Source: Bacteroidales bacterium (GTDB taxonomy: Bacteria; Bacteroidota; Bacteroidia; Bacteroidales; Marinifilaceae). Taken from it: 56,006 nucleotides of DNA. The DNA lies in the NCBI GenBank assembly GCA_015061245.1, contig SUWY01000017.1, forward strand, positions 1 through 56,006, given 5' to 3'. Below are positions 1-9,368 of the stretch, piece after piece. Numbering within the stretch: the first letter of the stretch is position 1; each line of letters opens with the position of its first letter. A program made the position numbers and the translations under genes. The notes beneath the pieces are model-generated. The model ran no database searches and was not told the DNA's origin. It worked only from the letters and a program-made list of their open reading frames with translations.

Positions 1-39
1 TTCCTGTTGATTTTCAACGAGAAAGCCTATTTTTTACCA

Positions 40-74
40 TAAAAATAAGGCTGCCTAAAACTTGTTAGACAGCC
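40..74 (-). terminator. Hairpin terminator, minus strand
   Basis: A 10-bp stem (49-58 with 65-74) is followed, in minus-strand reading, by a T-rich stretch. One position pairs as U-G only in minus-strand RNA, which favours that direction. The stem sequence is nearly the same as that of the terminator at 55931-55971. Confidence 0.6.
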
Positions 75-142
75 CCTCCAAGGTTTACTTATGATATCAA
101 TTCATTTTCGCCAGCCGATGGCTGACGATTATAGTGCTTCTG

Positions 143-191
143 CAAGTTTAGTTTATGCCGTTTGCTATATATCCATAACGGACTAAACTTG
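143..191. other. Perfect 10-bp stem hairpin
   Basis: Arms 143-152 and 182-191 are perfect inverted repeats (CAAGTTTAGT/ACTAAACTTG). Inside them is a second 5-bp stem, CCGTT/AACGG. T-rich sequence follows on the plus side. Terminator or structured RNA. Confidence 0.5.
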
Positions 192-218
192 TTTTGCTTT
201 GACAGTAGCCAAAAAAAG

Positions 219-270
219 ATGCAGATGAAAAGAAAATTATCATCATACTCTTTTCGTCTGCATTTCTTTT
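219..270. terminator. Bidirectional terminator-like hairpin
   Basis: Arms 219-233 and 249-263 pair over 15 positions with one mismatch. An A-run lies on the left (a T-run in minus reading) and a T-rich stretch on the right, so it could stop transcription from either side. Confidence 0.55.
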
Positions 271-420
271 ATTAGCTTTGTGCCGTCGGAGTTATCACAT
301 TGAAGCATAACAATGAAGAACTCAGAAATACGAACGGTTGCTATCTCGTTACCCAATTTTCAAGCAATCCGGATAACCGTCTAATTCTAAGATAATTGCA
401 AATTCTGCGATTTTTTCGCA

Positions 421-456
421 AAAAAAGTTAGGCCAATTCAATGACCTAACTTTTTT
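421..456. terminator. Terminator of the Rnf operon
   Basis: The stem GTTAGG/CCTAAC (427-432 with 445-450) is flanked by six A on the left and six T on the right, so it works in both directions. It lies 26 bases past the rnfA stop and should end the long era-to-rnfA transcript. Confidence 0.8.
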
Positions 457-481
457 ATCTATATTGCAGCAATATTAGCAA

Positions 482-1054
482 TTAGCAGATTCCTGAGAAT
501 CCCATGAATGCCAATGCTAAAAGACCTGCAACTACCAATGCGATTGGTGTTCCTTGCATTCCTTTTGGAATACGAACAAGCTCCAACTGCTCACGAATAC
601 CTGCAAATAGAATCAATGCCAATCCAAAACCAATAGCAATTGAACCTGCATAAACAACAGATTGAAGCAATGTGAAATCCTTTTGGATAACCTGAATAGC
701 AACTCCTAATACACAGCAGTTGGTTGTAATCAATGGAAGGAATACTCCCAATGCCTGGTATAGAGATGGGCTAACCTTTTTAAGGATAATCTCAACCATC
801 TGTACAAGGGCAGCAATAACCAAGATAAATACAATGGTCTGCATATATCCAATGTTGAATGGATCAAGTACAGATTTTTGAATTAGGAATGTAACAATAG
901 TTGCCAAGATCATTACGAATGTAACAGCTCCTGTCATACCTATTGCTGTAGATATCTTTTTAGAAACACCCAAGAATGGGCAGATTCCCAAGAATTGTGA
1001 CAGTACTACGTTATTAACAAATACCGCTGCAATGAAAAGTAAAATATACTCCAT
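482..1054 (-). CDS. rnfA: Electron transport complex subunit RnfA
   Basis: Integral membrane subunit of the Rnf complex, which couples electron flow between reduced ferredoxin and NAD+ to ion (Na+ or H+) transport across the inner membrane. The 190 residues form about six hydrophobic segments, the usual size for the family. The motif TTNCCVLG near residue 110 is the conserved cysteine-bearing loop of RnfA/RnfE, which is thought to hold an Fe-S centre in the membrane. It is the last gene of a BCDGEA run, 20 bases after rnfE, and is followed by a strong terminator. RnfA and RnfE are paralogues; order and the N-terminal sequence point to RnfA. Confidence 0.95.
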   Translation of the reverse strand: MEYILLFIAAVFVNNVVLSQFLGICPFLGVSKKISTAIGMTGAVTFVMILATIVTFLIQKSVLDPFNIGYMQTIVFILVIAALVQMVEIILKKVSPSLYQALGVFLPLITTNCCVLGVAIQVIQKDFTLLQSVVYAGSIAIGFGLALILFAGIREQLELVRIPKGMQGTPIALVVAGLLALAFMGFSGIC

Positions 1055-1074
1055 AATTTAATAATTTTAGCTGT

Positions 1075-1659
1075 TTATACTTTTCTTATACGGTTAACAA
1101 TTGCAATCAAGTATCCCAATACTATAAATGCTCCCGGAGCCAATACAAACACAAGTGTTCCGTACTCTTCAGGGTAGATTGTCATATTGAATACTTTACC
1201 GCTACCAAGCAACTCTCTGATTGCACCAAGAAGGGTCAAAGCAAATGTAAAACCAAGACCCATACCTATTCCGTCAAGTATAGAGTCAAAAGCGTTGTTT
1301 TTACATGCAAATGCCTCAGCACGTCCAAGTACAATACAGTTTACTACAATCAATGGAATAAACAATCCCAAAGCATCGTTCAAAGCAGGAAGATATGCTT
1401 GCATCAACAACTGAACAATTGTTACGAAAGCTGCAATAACAACAATGAATGATGGGATACGTACCTTGTCAGGAATAAAACCTGCGATAAGCGAGATAAC
1501 AAGGTTTGACATAATCAACACGAATGTTGTTGCCAATCCCATTCCCAATCCGTTGGTTGCAGAGCTGGTTACCGCCAATGTCGGGCACATTCCCAACACT
1601 AACACAAAGGTCGGATTCTCTTTGATCAGACCGTTAAGTATGATACCAAATTTACTCAT
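1075..1659 (-). CDS. rnfE: Electron transport complex subunit RnfE
   Basis: Second of the two paralogous membrane subunits (RnfA/RnfE, like NqrD/NqrE) of the ferredoxin:NAD+ oxidoreductase. It has 194 residues and about six membrane helices. The conserved block [14 protein letters not shown] near residues 106-119 carries the family cysteine. The start N-terminal to the helices ([12 protein letters not shown]) is typical of RnfE. Twelve bases separate it from rnfG upstream and twenty from rnfA downstream, so translation is probably coupled within one operon. Confidence 0.95.
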   Translation of the reverse strand: MSKFGIILNGLIKENPTFVLVLGMCPTLAVTSSATNGLGMGLATTFVLIMSNLVISLIAGFIPDKVRIPSFIVVIAAFVTIVQLLMQAYLPALNDALGLFIPLIVVNCIVLGRAEAFACKNNAFDSILDGIGMGLGFTFALTLLGAIRELLGSGKVFNMTIYPEEYGTLVFVLAPGAFIVLGYLIAIVNRIRKV

Positions 1660-1671
1660 CTTCTTACTCTT

Positions 1672-2310
1672 TTATTGTTCAACCTGCTCAATGTTCTCTG
1701 TTCCGGTAGCCTCGTTAGTAGGAGTAGCTCCGCTCCATGCACTTACACCGCCAAGAGCTTGAGCTGCACGGTTTATTGCATCGCAGAATGCGCGAGATGA
1801 GATAGTTGCAGCTGTAATAGCATCAATCTCTCCTCCATCTTTCTTAACTGAGATTCCCTTATCTCCAGGAGTCTTTCCAATGATATTTCCTTTACCATTC
1901 TCGGTAAACCAGTCAACCATCTTAGAGCCCAATCCCGGTGTTTCTCCTTGTGACAAAACAGAATATCCTGTAATTGTTCCCTTGGTGTCGAAACCAACCA
2001 TTACGCTGATATATCCGTTAAAGCCAGAGTTTGTGAAACTCTTTACTGCTGTTCCAACAATCTGGTCACCATTTTTAGCATAGAATACCTCAACGGTATC
2101 CACTCCAACAGCAACCTTCTCAGATGTTGTTTCAGCAAACTCAACAGGTATTACATTCTTAATTGCATCTGCCTGTTTCTGAGCATTAGCTTGTGCAATT
2201 GTACCCTCTGTAAGTGAAAATACATATCCCACAGCTGCAGCAGCGATAAGTGTTATAGTGAATAACACTACCACCATATTTACAAAACTTGATTCAACTT
2301 TCTTTCCCAT
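1672..2310 (-). CDS. rnfG: Electron transport complex subunit RnfG (covalent FMN)
   Basis: Periplasm-facing flavoprotein of the Rnf complex. One N-terminal membrane anchor (about residues 11-33) precedes an FMN-binding domain. The flavinylation motif is visible as DAITAAT (residues 163-169); by family knowledge FMN is joined by phosphoester to the final threonine (T169), which requires an ApbE-type transferase that is not in this window. The C-terminal tail (residues 190-212) is Thr/Glu-rich and low in complexity. Gene order rnfD-rnfG-rnfE is canonical. Confidence 0.95.
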   Translation of the reverse strand: MGKKVESSFVNMVVVLFTITLIAAAAVGYVFSLTEGTIAQANAQKQADAIKNVIPVEFAETTSEKVAVGVDTVEVFYAKNGDQIVGTAVKSFTNSGFNGYISVMVGFDTKGTITGYSVLSQGETPGLGSKMVDWFTENGKGNIIGKTPGDKGISVKKDGGEIDAITAATISSRAFCDAINRAAQALGGVSAWSGATPTNEATGTENIEQVEQ

Positions 2311-2335
2311 TTTTACTCAATTTACAGGTCAGACA

Positions 2336-3316
2336 TTATGCAAAACGCTCAGGTTTGCAGTAGCGGTTAATCAATGGAGTAACTGCGTTCATAATCAAGA
2401 TTGCAAAAGACATACCCTCTGGGAATGCTCCGAAATCACGAATGATAACAGTCAACAATCCAATACCAACTCCGTAAATCAACATTCCCTTCTTGGTCAT
2501 TGGCGAGGTTACATAGTCTGTAGCCATGAAGATAGCTCCAAGCAAAAGACCTCCGCTCAAGATGTGGAATAGTGGAGATACGTACTGCTCAGGGTTGCAC
2601 AAATACAAAATACCTGAGAATACAAATACAGTTGCAATGATTGATACTGGGATATGCCATGTAATGATTCTCTTGATAAGCATCCATACTAATCCAAGGA
2701 TCAATGCCAAGGCTGCAACCTCTCCTAAGCTACCTCCCATATTTCCAAGCAACATATCATTTATTTGAGGAAGTGAAGCTTGAAGCTCAGAGATTGATTT
2801 GCCACCCATTAGACCCTCTTTCAATACGCTAAGGGCTGTTGCTCCTGTCTCTGCATCGATGTACGATGTTTCAAATCCCATAGGTTTAGGCCATGTGGTC
2901 ATCTGTACCGGGAATGAAATCAACAAGAATACACGACCTACCAATGCAGGGTTGAAGATATTGCATCCCAAACCTCCAAAGGTCATCTTTCCAATACCAA
3001 TTGCCACCAAAGCTCCAATCATAATAATCCAGATAGGAAGATTAGAAGGAACGTTGAATGCCAACAATACTCCGGTAAGAATTGCAGAACCGTCACAAAT
3101 GGTCGGCTTTTGCTTCAAAAGGAACTTTTGAATAAGGTACTCGAAAAGTACACAAGCAATAACCGATGTAAGTGTTACGATAAGTGAACTTACGCCGAAG
3201 AAGATTACCGAGCAGATAAATGCCGGAATCAATGCGATCAATACTCCGTACATGTTCTTCTTTACGGTGTCGGTACCGTGAACATGGGGAGATGGCGCTA
3301 CATATAATTGCTTCAT
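2336..3316 (-). CDS. rnfD: Electron transport complex subunit RnfD (covalent FMN)
   Basis: Multi-helix inner-membrane subunit of the Rnf ferredoxin:NAD+ oxidoreductase, related to NqrB. It has 326 residues with about nine or ten hydrophobic segments. The covalent flavin site is recognisable as TGATALS, with T160 as the likely FMN-bearing residue. The loop FGGLGCNIFNPALVGR (about 113-128) is strongly conserved in RnfD/NqrB. It lies between rnfC (21-base gap) and rnfG (25-base gap). Confidence 0.95.
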   Translation of the reverse strand: MKQLYVAPSPHVHGTDTVKKNMYGVLIALIPAFICSVIFFGVSSLIVTLTSVIACVLFEYLIQKFLLKQKPTICDGSAILTGVLLAFNVPSNLPIWIIMIGALVAIGIGKMTFGGLGCNIFNPALVGRVFLLISFPVQMTTWPKPMGFETSYIDAETGATALSVLKEGLMGGKSISELQASLPQINDMLLGNMGGSLGEVAALALILGLVWMLIKRIITWHIPVSIIATVFVFSGILYLCNPEQYVSPLFHILSGGLLLGAIFMATDYVTSPMTKKGMLIYGVGIGLLTVIIRDFGAFPEGMSFAILIMNAVTPLINRYCKPERFA

Positions 3317-3337
3317 ATTTTAATCTGTTTTAGCTGA

Positions 3338-4672
3338 TTACTTTTTCTGACTTCTGTTGCGTATCATAGCGCCGGTCTTGCCTTTACCCAAACGGATATA
3401 GTCAAGCAATGGACGATTTGCAGGACATGTGTACATACAACATCCGCACTCAATACAATCCATAACCTTCTCCTGCTCCAAACGCTCCAAATCGCAAGTC
3501 ATTTCAGTGATAGTTGCCAACAAATATGGCTCCAATCCCATTGGACATGCGCTTACACATTTAGCACACTTGATACATGGGTGCATCTCTCCACGAGCTG
3601 ATTTAGACTCTGGTAGAATCAATACACCGCTGGTTCCCTTCATAACAGGTGACTCAATGTTAATCATTGTTCTTCCCATCATAGGACCACCACCGATAAC
3701 TTTACCTGTATCCTCTGGAAGACCTCCGGCAGCCTCGATAAGTTTAGAGATAGGGGTTCCTACTCTGCACAAGAAGTTTCCTGGGTTCTTCAATGACTCT
3801 CCGGTTACGGTAACAACTCTCTCTACAAGAGGTTTACGCATCATAACAGCCTCGTAAACAGCGTATATTGTTCCAATATTTTGCACTACGGCTCCAACAG
3901 CAATTGGAAGAGCACCTGATGGAACTGAGCGTCCGATGGTTGCTTTGATAAGCTGCTTCTCACCTCCTTGTGGGTAGCGAACTTTCAATGGACAAACCTC
4001 GATTCCCATTGTTGTTGTAGTTGCAGCCTGCATCTTTGCAATAGCATCGGGTTTGTTGTTCTCGATACCAATGATAGCCTTCTCAACACCAATAGCCTTC
4101 ATAACCAATTTTACTCCGGCTACAATCTCGTTGGTCTTTTCAAGCATCAAACGGTGGTCTGCTGTAAGATATGGCTCACACTCAACACCGTTAATGATAA
4201 GATACTCTGCCTTGCTTCCCGGTGGAGGTGTAAGTTTAACCTGGGTAGGGAATGTTGCTCCTCCCATACCTACGATACCGGCATCTGCAATGGCTTTAAT
4301 TATCTCGTCTTTCTCAAACTCGTCAATGTTCTTAGTGGTCTTTGCAACCTCGTCTGCCCACTCATCACCCTCAACTTGGATGGTGATAGCCGGTTTCAAA
4401 ATACCGGCAGCATCTTTAACAGGAGCAACCTCAAGAACGGTTCCTGATACTGAGCTGTGAACATTGGCTGATACAAATCCGCCGGCAGTAGCAATAATCT
4501 GTCCTGCCTTTACCTTATCGCCCTTTTGTACAATTGCTGTTGCAGGGGCTCCGATATGTTGGCTGAGCGGAATTATAACCTTCTCAGGTACCGGCAATAC
4601 CTGTATTGCGCTACCTGCGGTATATTTATTCTCGGGGGGATGAACTCCTCCAATTTTGAAACTCTTTAACAC
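3338..4672 (-). CDS. rnfC: Electron transport complex subunit RnfC
   Basis: Soluble, membrane-associated subunit that binds NADH and FMN and passes electrons through two [4Fe-4S] clusters. The N-terminal part has the RnfC barrel-sandwich (HPPENK, residues 11-16). The middle is the NuoF-like nucleotide/FMN-binding region, with GMGGATFPTQVK near 135-146 and the INGVECEPYLTAD block. The C-terminal ferredoxin domain shows CIKCAKCVSACP and CIECGCCMYTCP. At 444 residues it is of ordinary length for Bacteroidetes and lacks the long C-terminal repeats of enterobacterial RnfC. Confidence 0.96.
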   Translation of the reverse strand: MLKSFKIGGVHPPENKYTAGSAIQVLPVPEKVIIPLSQHIGAPATAIVQKGDKVKAGQIIATAGGFVSANVHSSVSGTVLEVAPVKDAAGILKPAITIQVEGDEWADEVAKTTKNIDEFEKDEIIKAIADAGIVGMGGATFPTQVKLTPPPGSKAEYLIINGVECEPYLTADHRLMLEKTNEIVAGVKLVMKAIGVEKAIIGIENNKPDAIAKMQAATTTTMGIEVCPLKVRYPQGGEKQLIKATIGRSVPSGALPIAVGAVVQNIGTIYAVYEAVMMRKPLVERVVTVTGESLKNPGNFLCRVGTPISKLIEAAGGLPEDTGKVIGGGPMMGRTMINIESPVMKGTSGVLILPESKSARGEMHPCIKCAKCVSACPMGLEPYLLATITEMTCDLERLEQEKVMDCIECGCCMYTCPANRPLLDYIRLGKGKTGAMIRNRSQKK

Positions 4673-4698
4673 GATATTTAGTATTAATAGTTACACAA

Positions 4699-5613
4699 TT
4701 AATTTGCTGCTGGTTGAGCAGCTGGTTTCTCAGCTGGTTGAGCAGGAGCTGCCGGTGCTGCCGGTGCTGCCTTTGGTGCAGGTGGGGTTGGTGGCAGTGG
4801 AGCCAAGTTTACCAACTTAATGGCACCTGTAGGACAAACTGCTGCACACTTACGACACAACTTACACTTGTTGAAGTCAATGTATGCAACATTGTTTTCA
4901 ACCTTGATAGCGTCGAAAGCACACTCTTTAACACACTTACTACATCCGATACATGCTGCAGAACAAGCCTTACGAGCAATACCGCCCTTATCCTTGTTGA
5001 TACAACTTACGTATAGACGTCTGTTCTTCGGACCCTTGTTGCGAAGCTCGATAACCATCTTTGGACACGCCTTAACGCAGGCACCGCAGGCTACACACTT
5101 CTCTTCATCAACAACAGGCAAACCTGTCTCCGGGTTCATTGCAATAGCCCCGAATTGACATGCGCTTACGCAATCGCCACATCCAAGACAACCGTATGAA
5201 CAGTCGGTCTCTCCTCCATAAACAGAAGCCATGATAGCACATGACCGTGCACCATCGAACTTGCTTGTACGAGGACGGTTTGAACAACTTCCGTTGCATC
5301 GAACAACGGCAACTTTCGGTGCTTGAGCTACAACCTCTCTACCTAGAGCTGCTGCAATCTGCTCCATTACCGGAGCTCCACCGACAGGACACATAATCCC
5401 GTCCAAAGTGTCAGCTTTAACTGCTGCTTCTGCTAATCCTCTACAACCAGGGAATCCGCAACCGCCGCAATTGGCACCCGGGAGCAATTCGCATACTGTG
5501 TCGATTCTTGGATCCTCCTCCACTTTGAACTTTTTGGCAACCAAAAAGAGGATTATGGCCGAAAGGACTCCAATGGCACATAACGAAATGATAGTGATTA
5601 ATAAGATATTCAT
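4699..5613 (-). CDS. rnfB: Electron transport complex subunit RnfB, ferredoxin-type
   Basis: Electron entry subunit of Rnf that takes electrons from reduced ferredoxin. An N-terminal membrane anchor (about residues 3-25) is followed by the Fe-S domain motif NCGGCGFPGC (about 48-57). After it come four CxxCxxCxxxC ferredoxin motifs, beginning CLGCGDC, CVACGAC, CIGCSKC and CKLCRKC. The last 35 or so residues form an unusual low-complexity tail of Pro and Ala, probably a flexible extension. The gene starts 12 bases after rseC, which makes RseC and Rnf one transcription unit. Confidence 0.95.
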   Translation of the reverse strand: MNILLITIISLCAIGVLSAIILFLVAKKFKVEEDPRIDTVCELLPGANCGGCGFPGCRGLAEAAVKADTLDGIMCPVGGAPVMEQIAAALGREVVAQAPKVAVVRCNGSCSNRPRTSKFDGARSCAIMASVYGGETDCSYGCLGCGDCVSACQFGAIAMNPETGLPVVDEEKCVACGACVKACPKMVIELRNKGPKNRRLYVSCINKDKGGIARKACSAACIGCSKCVKECAFDAIKVENNVAYIDFNKCKLCRKCAAVCPTGAIKLVNLAPLPPTPPAPKAAPAAPAAPAQPAEKPAAQPAAN

Positions 5614-5625
5614 AAATATAATAAT

Positions 5626-6048
5626 TTATTTACTTGTCTTGATTTTGAATGATATGCGCTTTCCAATTTTTTTTCTGTTCAGGTATAGAATAAAGAAATA
5701 GGGAACCAAAATCAGAATAGACGCCAATGCACTTATCGTGTCGCTCCATCCTAAAATGTTTCCCGTAATCAGAATGGCAAAAATCAAAATGACCGGTAGT
5801 CCGTATGCAACGATCACTGCATAATATCCCTGTGTAAGCGAGGCCTCAACACACACCACATCGCCCGGTTTTATATCAAATCCGGGGCGAGGAGCGGTAA
5901 TGGTCTTAACAACCGATTCGCTCATACCACAAGTACTCTTTGCGTGACATCCTGAGCATGCAGAGCGATTCTGTATATCGACATCTACGTAGCTCTTGCC
6001 AACGGCCTTTACAATACCGGTATGTTCGATTTTATCACCTTTAGCCAT
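5626..6048 (-). CDS. rseC: SoxR-reducing system protein RseC family
   Basis: A 140-residue inner-membrane protein of the RseC/MucC family. The N-terminal part carries the cysteine set CSGCHAKSTCG (about residues 32-42), typical of the family, and is followed by two membrane helices (about 76-95 and 103-122) and a basic tail. In enterobacteria RseC works with the Rnf (Rsx) complex in reducing the SoxR Fe-S cluster. Bacteroidetes generally lack that SoxR circuit, so here it more likely helps Rnf itself, for example in cluster assembly. Its place directly ahead of rnfB supports the family call; the exact role is inference. Confidence 0.9.
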   Translation of the reverse strand: MAKGDKIEHTGIVKAVGKSYVDVDIQNRSACSGCHAKSTCGMSESVVKTITAPRPGFDIKPGDVVCVEASLTQGYYAVIVAYGLPVILIFAILITGNILGWSDTISALASILILVPYFFILYLNRKKIGKRISFKIKTSK

Positions 6049-6085
6049 ATCAAATGCAAAAGTAAGGTTTTTTAAGGAATTTCTA

Positions 6086-7393
6086 CTATTTTTTTCTCAT
6101 AAAGATTTGGATAGGAACTCCTGTAAAATCCCAGTGCTCGCGAATCTTATTCTCCAAGTATCTCTTGTATGGTTCCTTAACATACTGAGGCAGGTTGCAG
6201 AAGAATGCAAACGACGGGGCATGTGTCGGTAGCTGAGATACATACTTAATCTTAACAAACTTTCCTTTTGTTGCAGGTGGAGGATAGTTCTCGATCTCCT
6301 CAAGCATTATTGTATTGAGCTCTGAAGTTTTTAGTTTTTGGGTTCTGTTTTGGTAGACCTTGATTGCAGCTTCGAGAGCTTTTAGCAAACGTTGCTTGGT
6401 CAATGCTGAAGTGAAGATAATCTCAACATCATTGAATGGGGCAATCTGTTTGCGAACATACTTTTCATACTCGATAGTGGTTTTGTTGTCTTTCTCAATC
6501 AAATCCCACTTGTTTACAAGAATTACAACACCTTTGCGGTTACGCTCGATAAGGTGGAAAATGTTCATATCCTGTGCCTCAACGCCACGAGTTGCGTCGA
6601 TAATAAGCATACATACATCGGCATCCTCGATAGCACGAACGGAACGCATCACAGAGTAAAACTCTACGTCCTCGCTCACCTTTGTCTTCTTTCTCAATCC
6701 TGCTGTATCGACCAAAAGGAAGTCGTAGCCGAATTGGTTGAAACGGGTATGGATAGTGTCGCGGGTGGTACCTGCAATGTCGGTAACAATGTTTCTGTCA
6801 ACACCAAGAAGAGCGTTGATAGTTGATGATTTACCAACATTTGGACGACCTACAATGGTTATCTTTGGTAATCCGCTTGTATCTTCAATTGTGTCACTTT
6901 TGAAGTGCTTGACAACCTCGTCCAACAAATCTCCGGTGCCTGAACCGGTTATTGATGAGACACAATACAAGTTGCTGTCAATACCTAAACGGTAGAACTC
7001 TTGTGCATCGTAAATGCGCTCGTGATTTTCGGTCTTGTTTGCTACCAAAAATACAGGTTTGTCAACGTGGCGAAGCAACTTTGCGAAGTTCATGTCAAGG
7101 TCGGTCAAACCCACCTCGGCATCAACCATAAAGATGATTACGTCAGCCTCGTCAAGAGCAAGCATAACCTGCTTGTTAATCTCGCCCTCGAAAATATCAT
7201 CGCTGTTCGATACATATCCTCCGGTGTCGATTACCGAGAACTCTTTGCCGTTCCATTCAGACTTTCCGTAGTTACGGTCGCGTGTAACTCCGCTCTCGTC
7301 GGTTACAATGGCCTTTCTGCCACCGATAAGGCGATTGAAAAGTGTTGATTTTCCCACATTGGGGCGACCTACAATAGCTACTATATTACTCAT
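6086..7393 (-). CDS. der: Ribosome assembly GTPase Der (EngA)
   Basis: Essential GTPase for maturation of the 50S ribosomal subunit. It has the hallmark two G domains in tandem: GRPNVGKST at residues 8-16 with DTGG, and GRPNVGKSS near residue 183 with DTAGLRKK and NKWD. A C-terminal KH-like domain follows (about 350-435). Its 435 residues are the normal length. It lies 23 bases downstream of era and 37 upstream of rseC, so two ribosome GTPases and the Rnf genes appear to be co-transcribed. Confidence 0.97.
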   Translation of the reverse strand: MSNIVAIVGRPNVGKSTLFNRLIGGRKAIVTDESGVTRDRNYGKSEWNGKEFSVIDTGGYVSNSDDIFEGEINKQVMLALDEADVIIFMVDAEVGLTDLDMNFAKLLRHVDKPVFLVANKTENHERIYDAQEFYRLGIDSNLYCVSSITGSGTGDLLDEVVKHFKSDTIEDTSGLPKITIVGRPNVGKSSTINALLGVDRNIVTDIAGTTRDTIHTRFNQFGYDFLLVDTAGLRKKTKVSEDVEFYSVMRSVRAIEDADVCMLIIDATRGVEAQDMNIFHLIERNRKGVVILVNKWDLIEKDNKTTIEYEKYVRKQIAPFNDVEIIFTSALTKQRLLKALEAAIKVYQNRTQKLKTSELNTIMLEEIENYPPPATKGKFVKIKYVSQLPTHAPSFAFFCNLPQYVKEPYKRYLENKIREHWDFTGVPIQIFMRKK

Positions 7394-7416
7394 ATCTACA
7401 ATACTTACATTGTGAA

Positions 7417-8301
7417 TTACTCTTGAACATAACCGAATCTCTTCAAGTCGTTAGCGCGGTTACGCCACTCATGCTGAACCTTCACGAAAATCTGCATGAA
7501 GACTCGCTTTCCGAAGAACTCTTCGATATCTTTTCTGGCAGCAGAGCCCACCTTTTTCAAGGCCTCGCCTCCTTTTCCGATAATGATACCCTTTTGAGAG
7601 TCACGTTCAACATAAATCAACGCCATGATGTTGATTTGCTTCTCATCCTCCTTAAACTCCTCAACCTCAACTTGTACCGAGTATGGAATCTCTTTATCGT
7701 AGTTGGTAAGAATCTTCTCGCGGATAATCTCGGTAACAAAGAATCGGGCCGGTAAGTCGGTCAATTCATCTTTTGGGAAATAGGGCTCTCCCTCGGGAAG
7801 AAGCTCCTCGATTCTCTTGTATAGATTTTCAACGTTAAAGTTCTCTTGCGCAGAGATTGGGAAGATTTCAGCTCTTGGGATGAGTTGTTCCCACTCAGCG
7901 AATAGTTTTTCAAGTTTCTCTTGAGTTGTTAAATCAATCTTGTTAAGTACCAACAACACAGGAGCTTTAGAACGATTTACTCGCTCAACAAAGTCAATGT
8001 TCTTTTTGATATCCTCGACGGTGTCGGTAACGTAAAGAATGATGTCGGCATCGATAATTGCCGATTTAGAAAACTCTAACATACACTCCTGCATCTTATA
8101 GCTGGGTTTCACAACTCCCGGAGTGTCGGAAAAGACGATTTGATAGTCGTCGGTGTTTACAATTCCTTTAATTCTGTGTCTTGTCGTTTGTGATTTTGAG
8201 GTGATAATAGAGATTCTTTCACCCACCAAACGATTCATTAGGGTAGATTTACCCACATTTGGGTTTCCTACAATGTTTACAAATCCTGACTTATGTGCCA
8301 T
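7417..8301 (-). CDS. era: GTPase Era
   Basis: GTPase that binds the 3' end of 16S rRNA and helps 30S maturation. The motifs are GNPNVGKST near residue 13, DTPGVVKP, and NKID. A C-terminal KH RNA-binding domain contains [15 protein letters not shown] (about 240-254). An upstream in-frame start at 8328 would add nine residues (beginning MLARG), but I chose the Met at 8301 because MAHKSGFVN is how Bacteroidetes Era proteins begin. First gene of the long minus-strand operon. Confidence 0.97.
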   Translation of the reverse strand: MAHKSGFVNIVGNPNVGKSTLMNRLVGERISIITSKSQTTRHRIKGIVNTDDYQIVFSDTPGVVKPSYKMQECMLEFSKSAIIDADIILYVTDTVEDIKKNIDFVERVNRSKAPVLLVLNKIDLTTQEKLEKLFAEWEQLIPRAEIFPISAQENFNVENLYKRIEELLPEGEPYFPKDELTDLPARFFVTEIIREKILTNYDKEIPYSVQVEVEEFKEDEKQINIMALIYVERDSQKGIIIGKGGEALKKVGSAARKDIEEFFGKRVFMQIFVKVQHEWRNRANDLKRFGYVQE

Positions 8302-8344
8302 AGTTAAAAATGTTCCGCGTGCAAGCACGCTCCGTTACAGGGCG

Positions 8345-8375
8345 CAAAGGTACTGATTTTTCGGCAATTCTGCAA
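8345..8375 (-). promoter_or_regulatory. Bacteroidetes-type promoter of era-der-rseC-rnf
   Basis: In minus-strand reading, a -33 element TTGC (8372-8375) is followed by 19 bases and the -7 element TACCTTTG (8345-8352). This fits the TTTG/TAnnTTTG consensus of the Bacteroidetes housekeeping sigma factor. It is the only good promoter seen upstream of this gene run. Confidence 0.7.
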
Positions 8376-8436
8376 GGTTATTTTAGATGGAAGGTGAATG
8401 GGAAAAATTGTTAACTTTGTCGAAGATTTTTGAGGT

Positions 8437-9363
8437 ATGGAAAGCAAATACAACATATTGGCAGTGGTCGGTCCGACAGCAAGTGGAAAAACAACATTGG
8501 CTGTCAGATTGGCACATAAACTTAACGGATTGGTAATAAGCGGTGATTCCCGACAAGTTTATAGAGGGATGGATTTAGGAACCGGTAAGGATATTGAGGA
8601 GTATTGTATCAACGGCGAGCCTGTTCCTTACCGCCTTATCGATATTGCCGATGCAGGCGAGAAATATACGGTTTTTAAATTTCAACGCGACTTCTACAAA
8701 GCCTTCGAGGAGTGTAAAGAGCTTGGAAAATTTCCGGTTCTTTGCGGAGGAAGCGGATTGTATGTTCAATCGGTTATATCCGGATATAAACTGCTCGATG
8801 TTCCACAAAACCCTGAGTTGCGTAATGAGTTGTCTAAGAGATCTCTTCCTGAGCTTATAGAGATACTTAAAGGTTACAAAACTCTGCACAACACTACAGA
8901 GTGTGATACTTGTAACCGTGCTATACGTGCCATAGAGATTGAAGAGTTTTATGCCTCACATCCTGAAGCATTTCAGGAGTGGAATTTTCCTGAATTGCGT
9001 CCCCTTATAATTGGAACTCATGTCGATCGTGAAGTGCGTCGCAAAAGAATTACAAAACGCTTGCATGACCGATTGGATGCAGGGATGGTTGATGAGATAC
9101 GCCAACTTATAGCAAAGGGAACCTCGCCCGAAGATTTGATATATTATGGACTGGAATACAAATATATAACTCAATATGTCATTGGCGAGTTAACATATGA
9201 CGAGATGGTTGAAAAACTCAACATTGCCATTCATCAATTTGCCAAACGACAAATGACTTGGTTCAGAAAAATGGAGCGCGAGGGTTACAAAATTCACTGG
9301 GTTGATCCGAGCAGAGATGCAGAAGAGATTGACTCATATATTATGAAACTTTTAGCTGAGTAG
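8437..9363 (+). CDS. miaA: tRNA dimethylallyltransferase MiaA
   Basis: Transfers a dimethylallyl group to A37 of tRNAs that read UNN codons. The P-loop GPTASGKT (residues 11-18) and the substrate-binding block SGDSRQVYRGMDLGTGK (about 35-51) are clear. The C-terminal part has the QMTWFRKM motif of the family. Its 308 residues are normal. A -7 element TAACTTTG lies at 8412-8419, just upstream. The following acetyltransferase starts five bases after the stop, so the two are probably co-transcribed. Confidence 0.96.
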   Translation: MESKYNILAVVGPTASGKTTLAVRLAHKLNGLVISGDSRQVYRGMDLGTGKDIEEYCINGEPVPYRLIDIADAGEKYTVFKFQRDFYKAFEECKELGKFPVLCGGSGLYVQSVISGYKLLDVPQNPELRNELSKRSLPELIEILKGYKTLHNTTECDTCNRAIRAIEIEEFYASHPEAFQEWNFPELRPLIIGTHVDREVRRKRITKRLHDRLDAGMVDEIRQLIAKGTSPEDLIYYGLEYKYITQYVIGELTYDEMVEKLNIAIHQFAKRQMTWFRKMEREGYKIHWVDPSRDAEEIDSYIMKLLAE

Positions 9364-9368
9364 AATTT

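Larger units (their letters stand above)
75..420. other. Non-coding stretch with stacked hairpins
   Basis: I see no convincing gene in these 346 bases; the only ATG frame of note (312-383, plus) gives 23 residues. The stretch holds a small palindrome near 112-124, a hairpin at 143-191 and a bidirectional hairpin at 219-263. It lies downstream of the Rnf operon terminator. It could be a degraded mobile element or a non-coding RNA region; neither can be shown here. Confidence 0.5.

Noticed and set aside
312-383. A 23-residue plus-strand frame
   Set aside because: Too short, no start context and no similarity I recognise.
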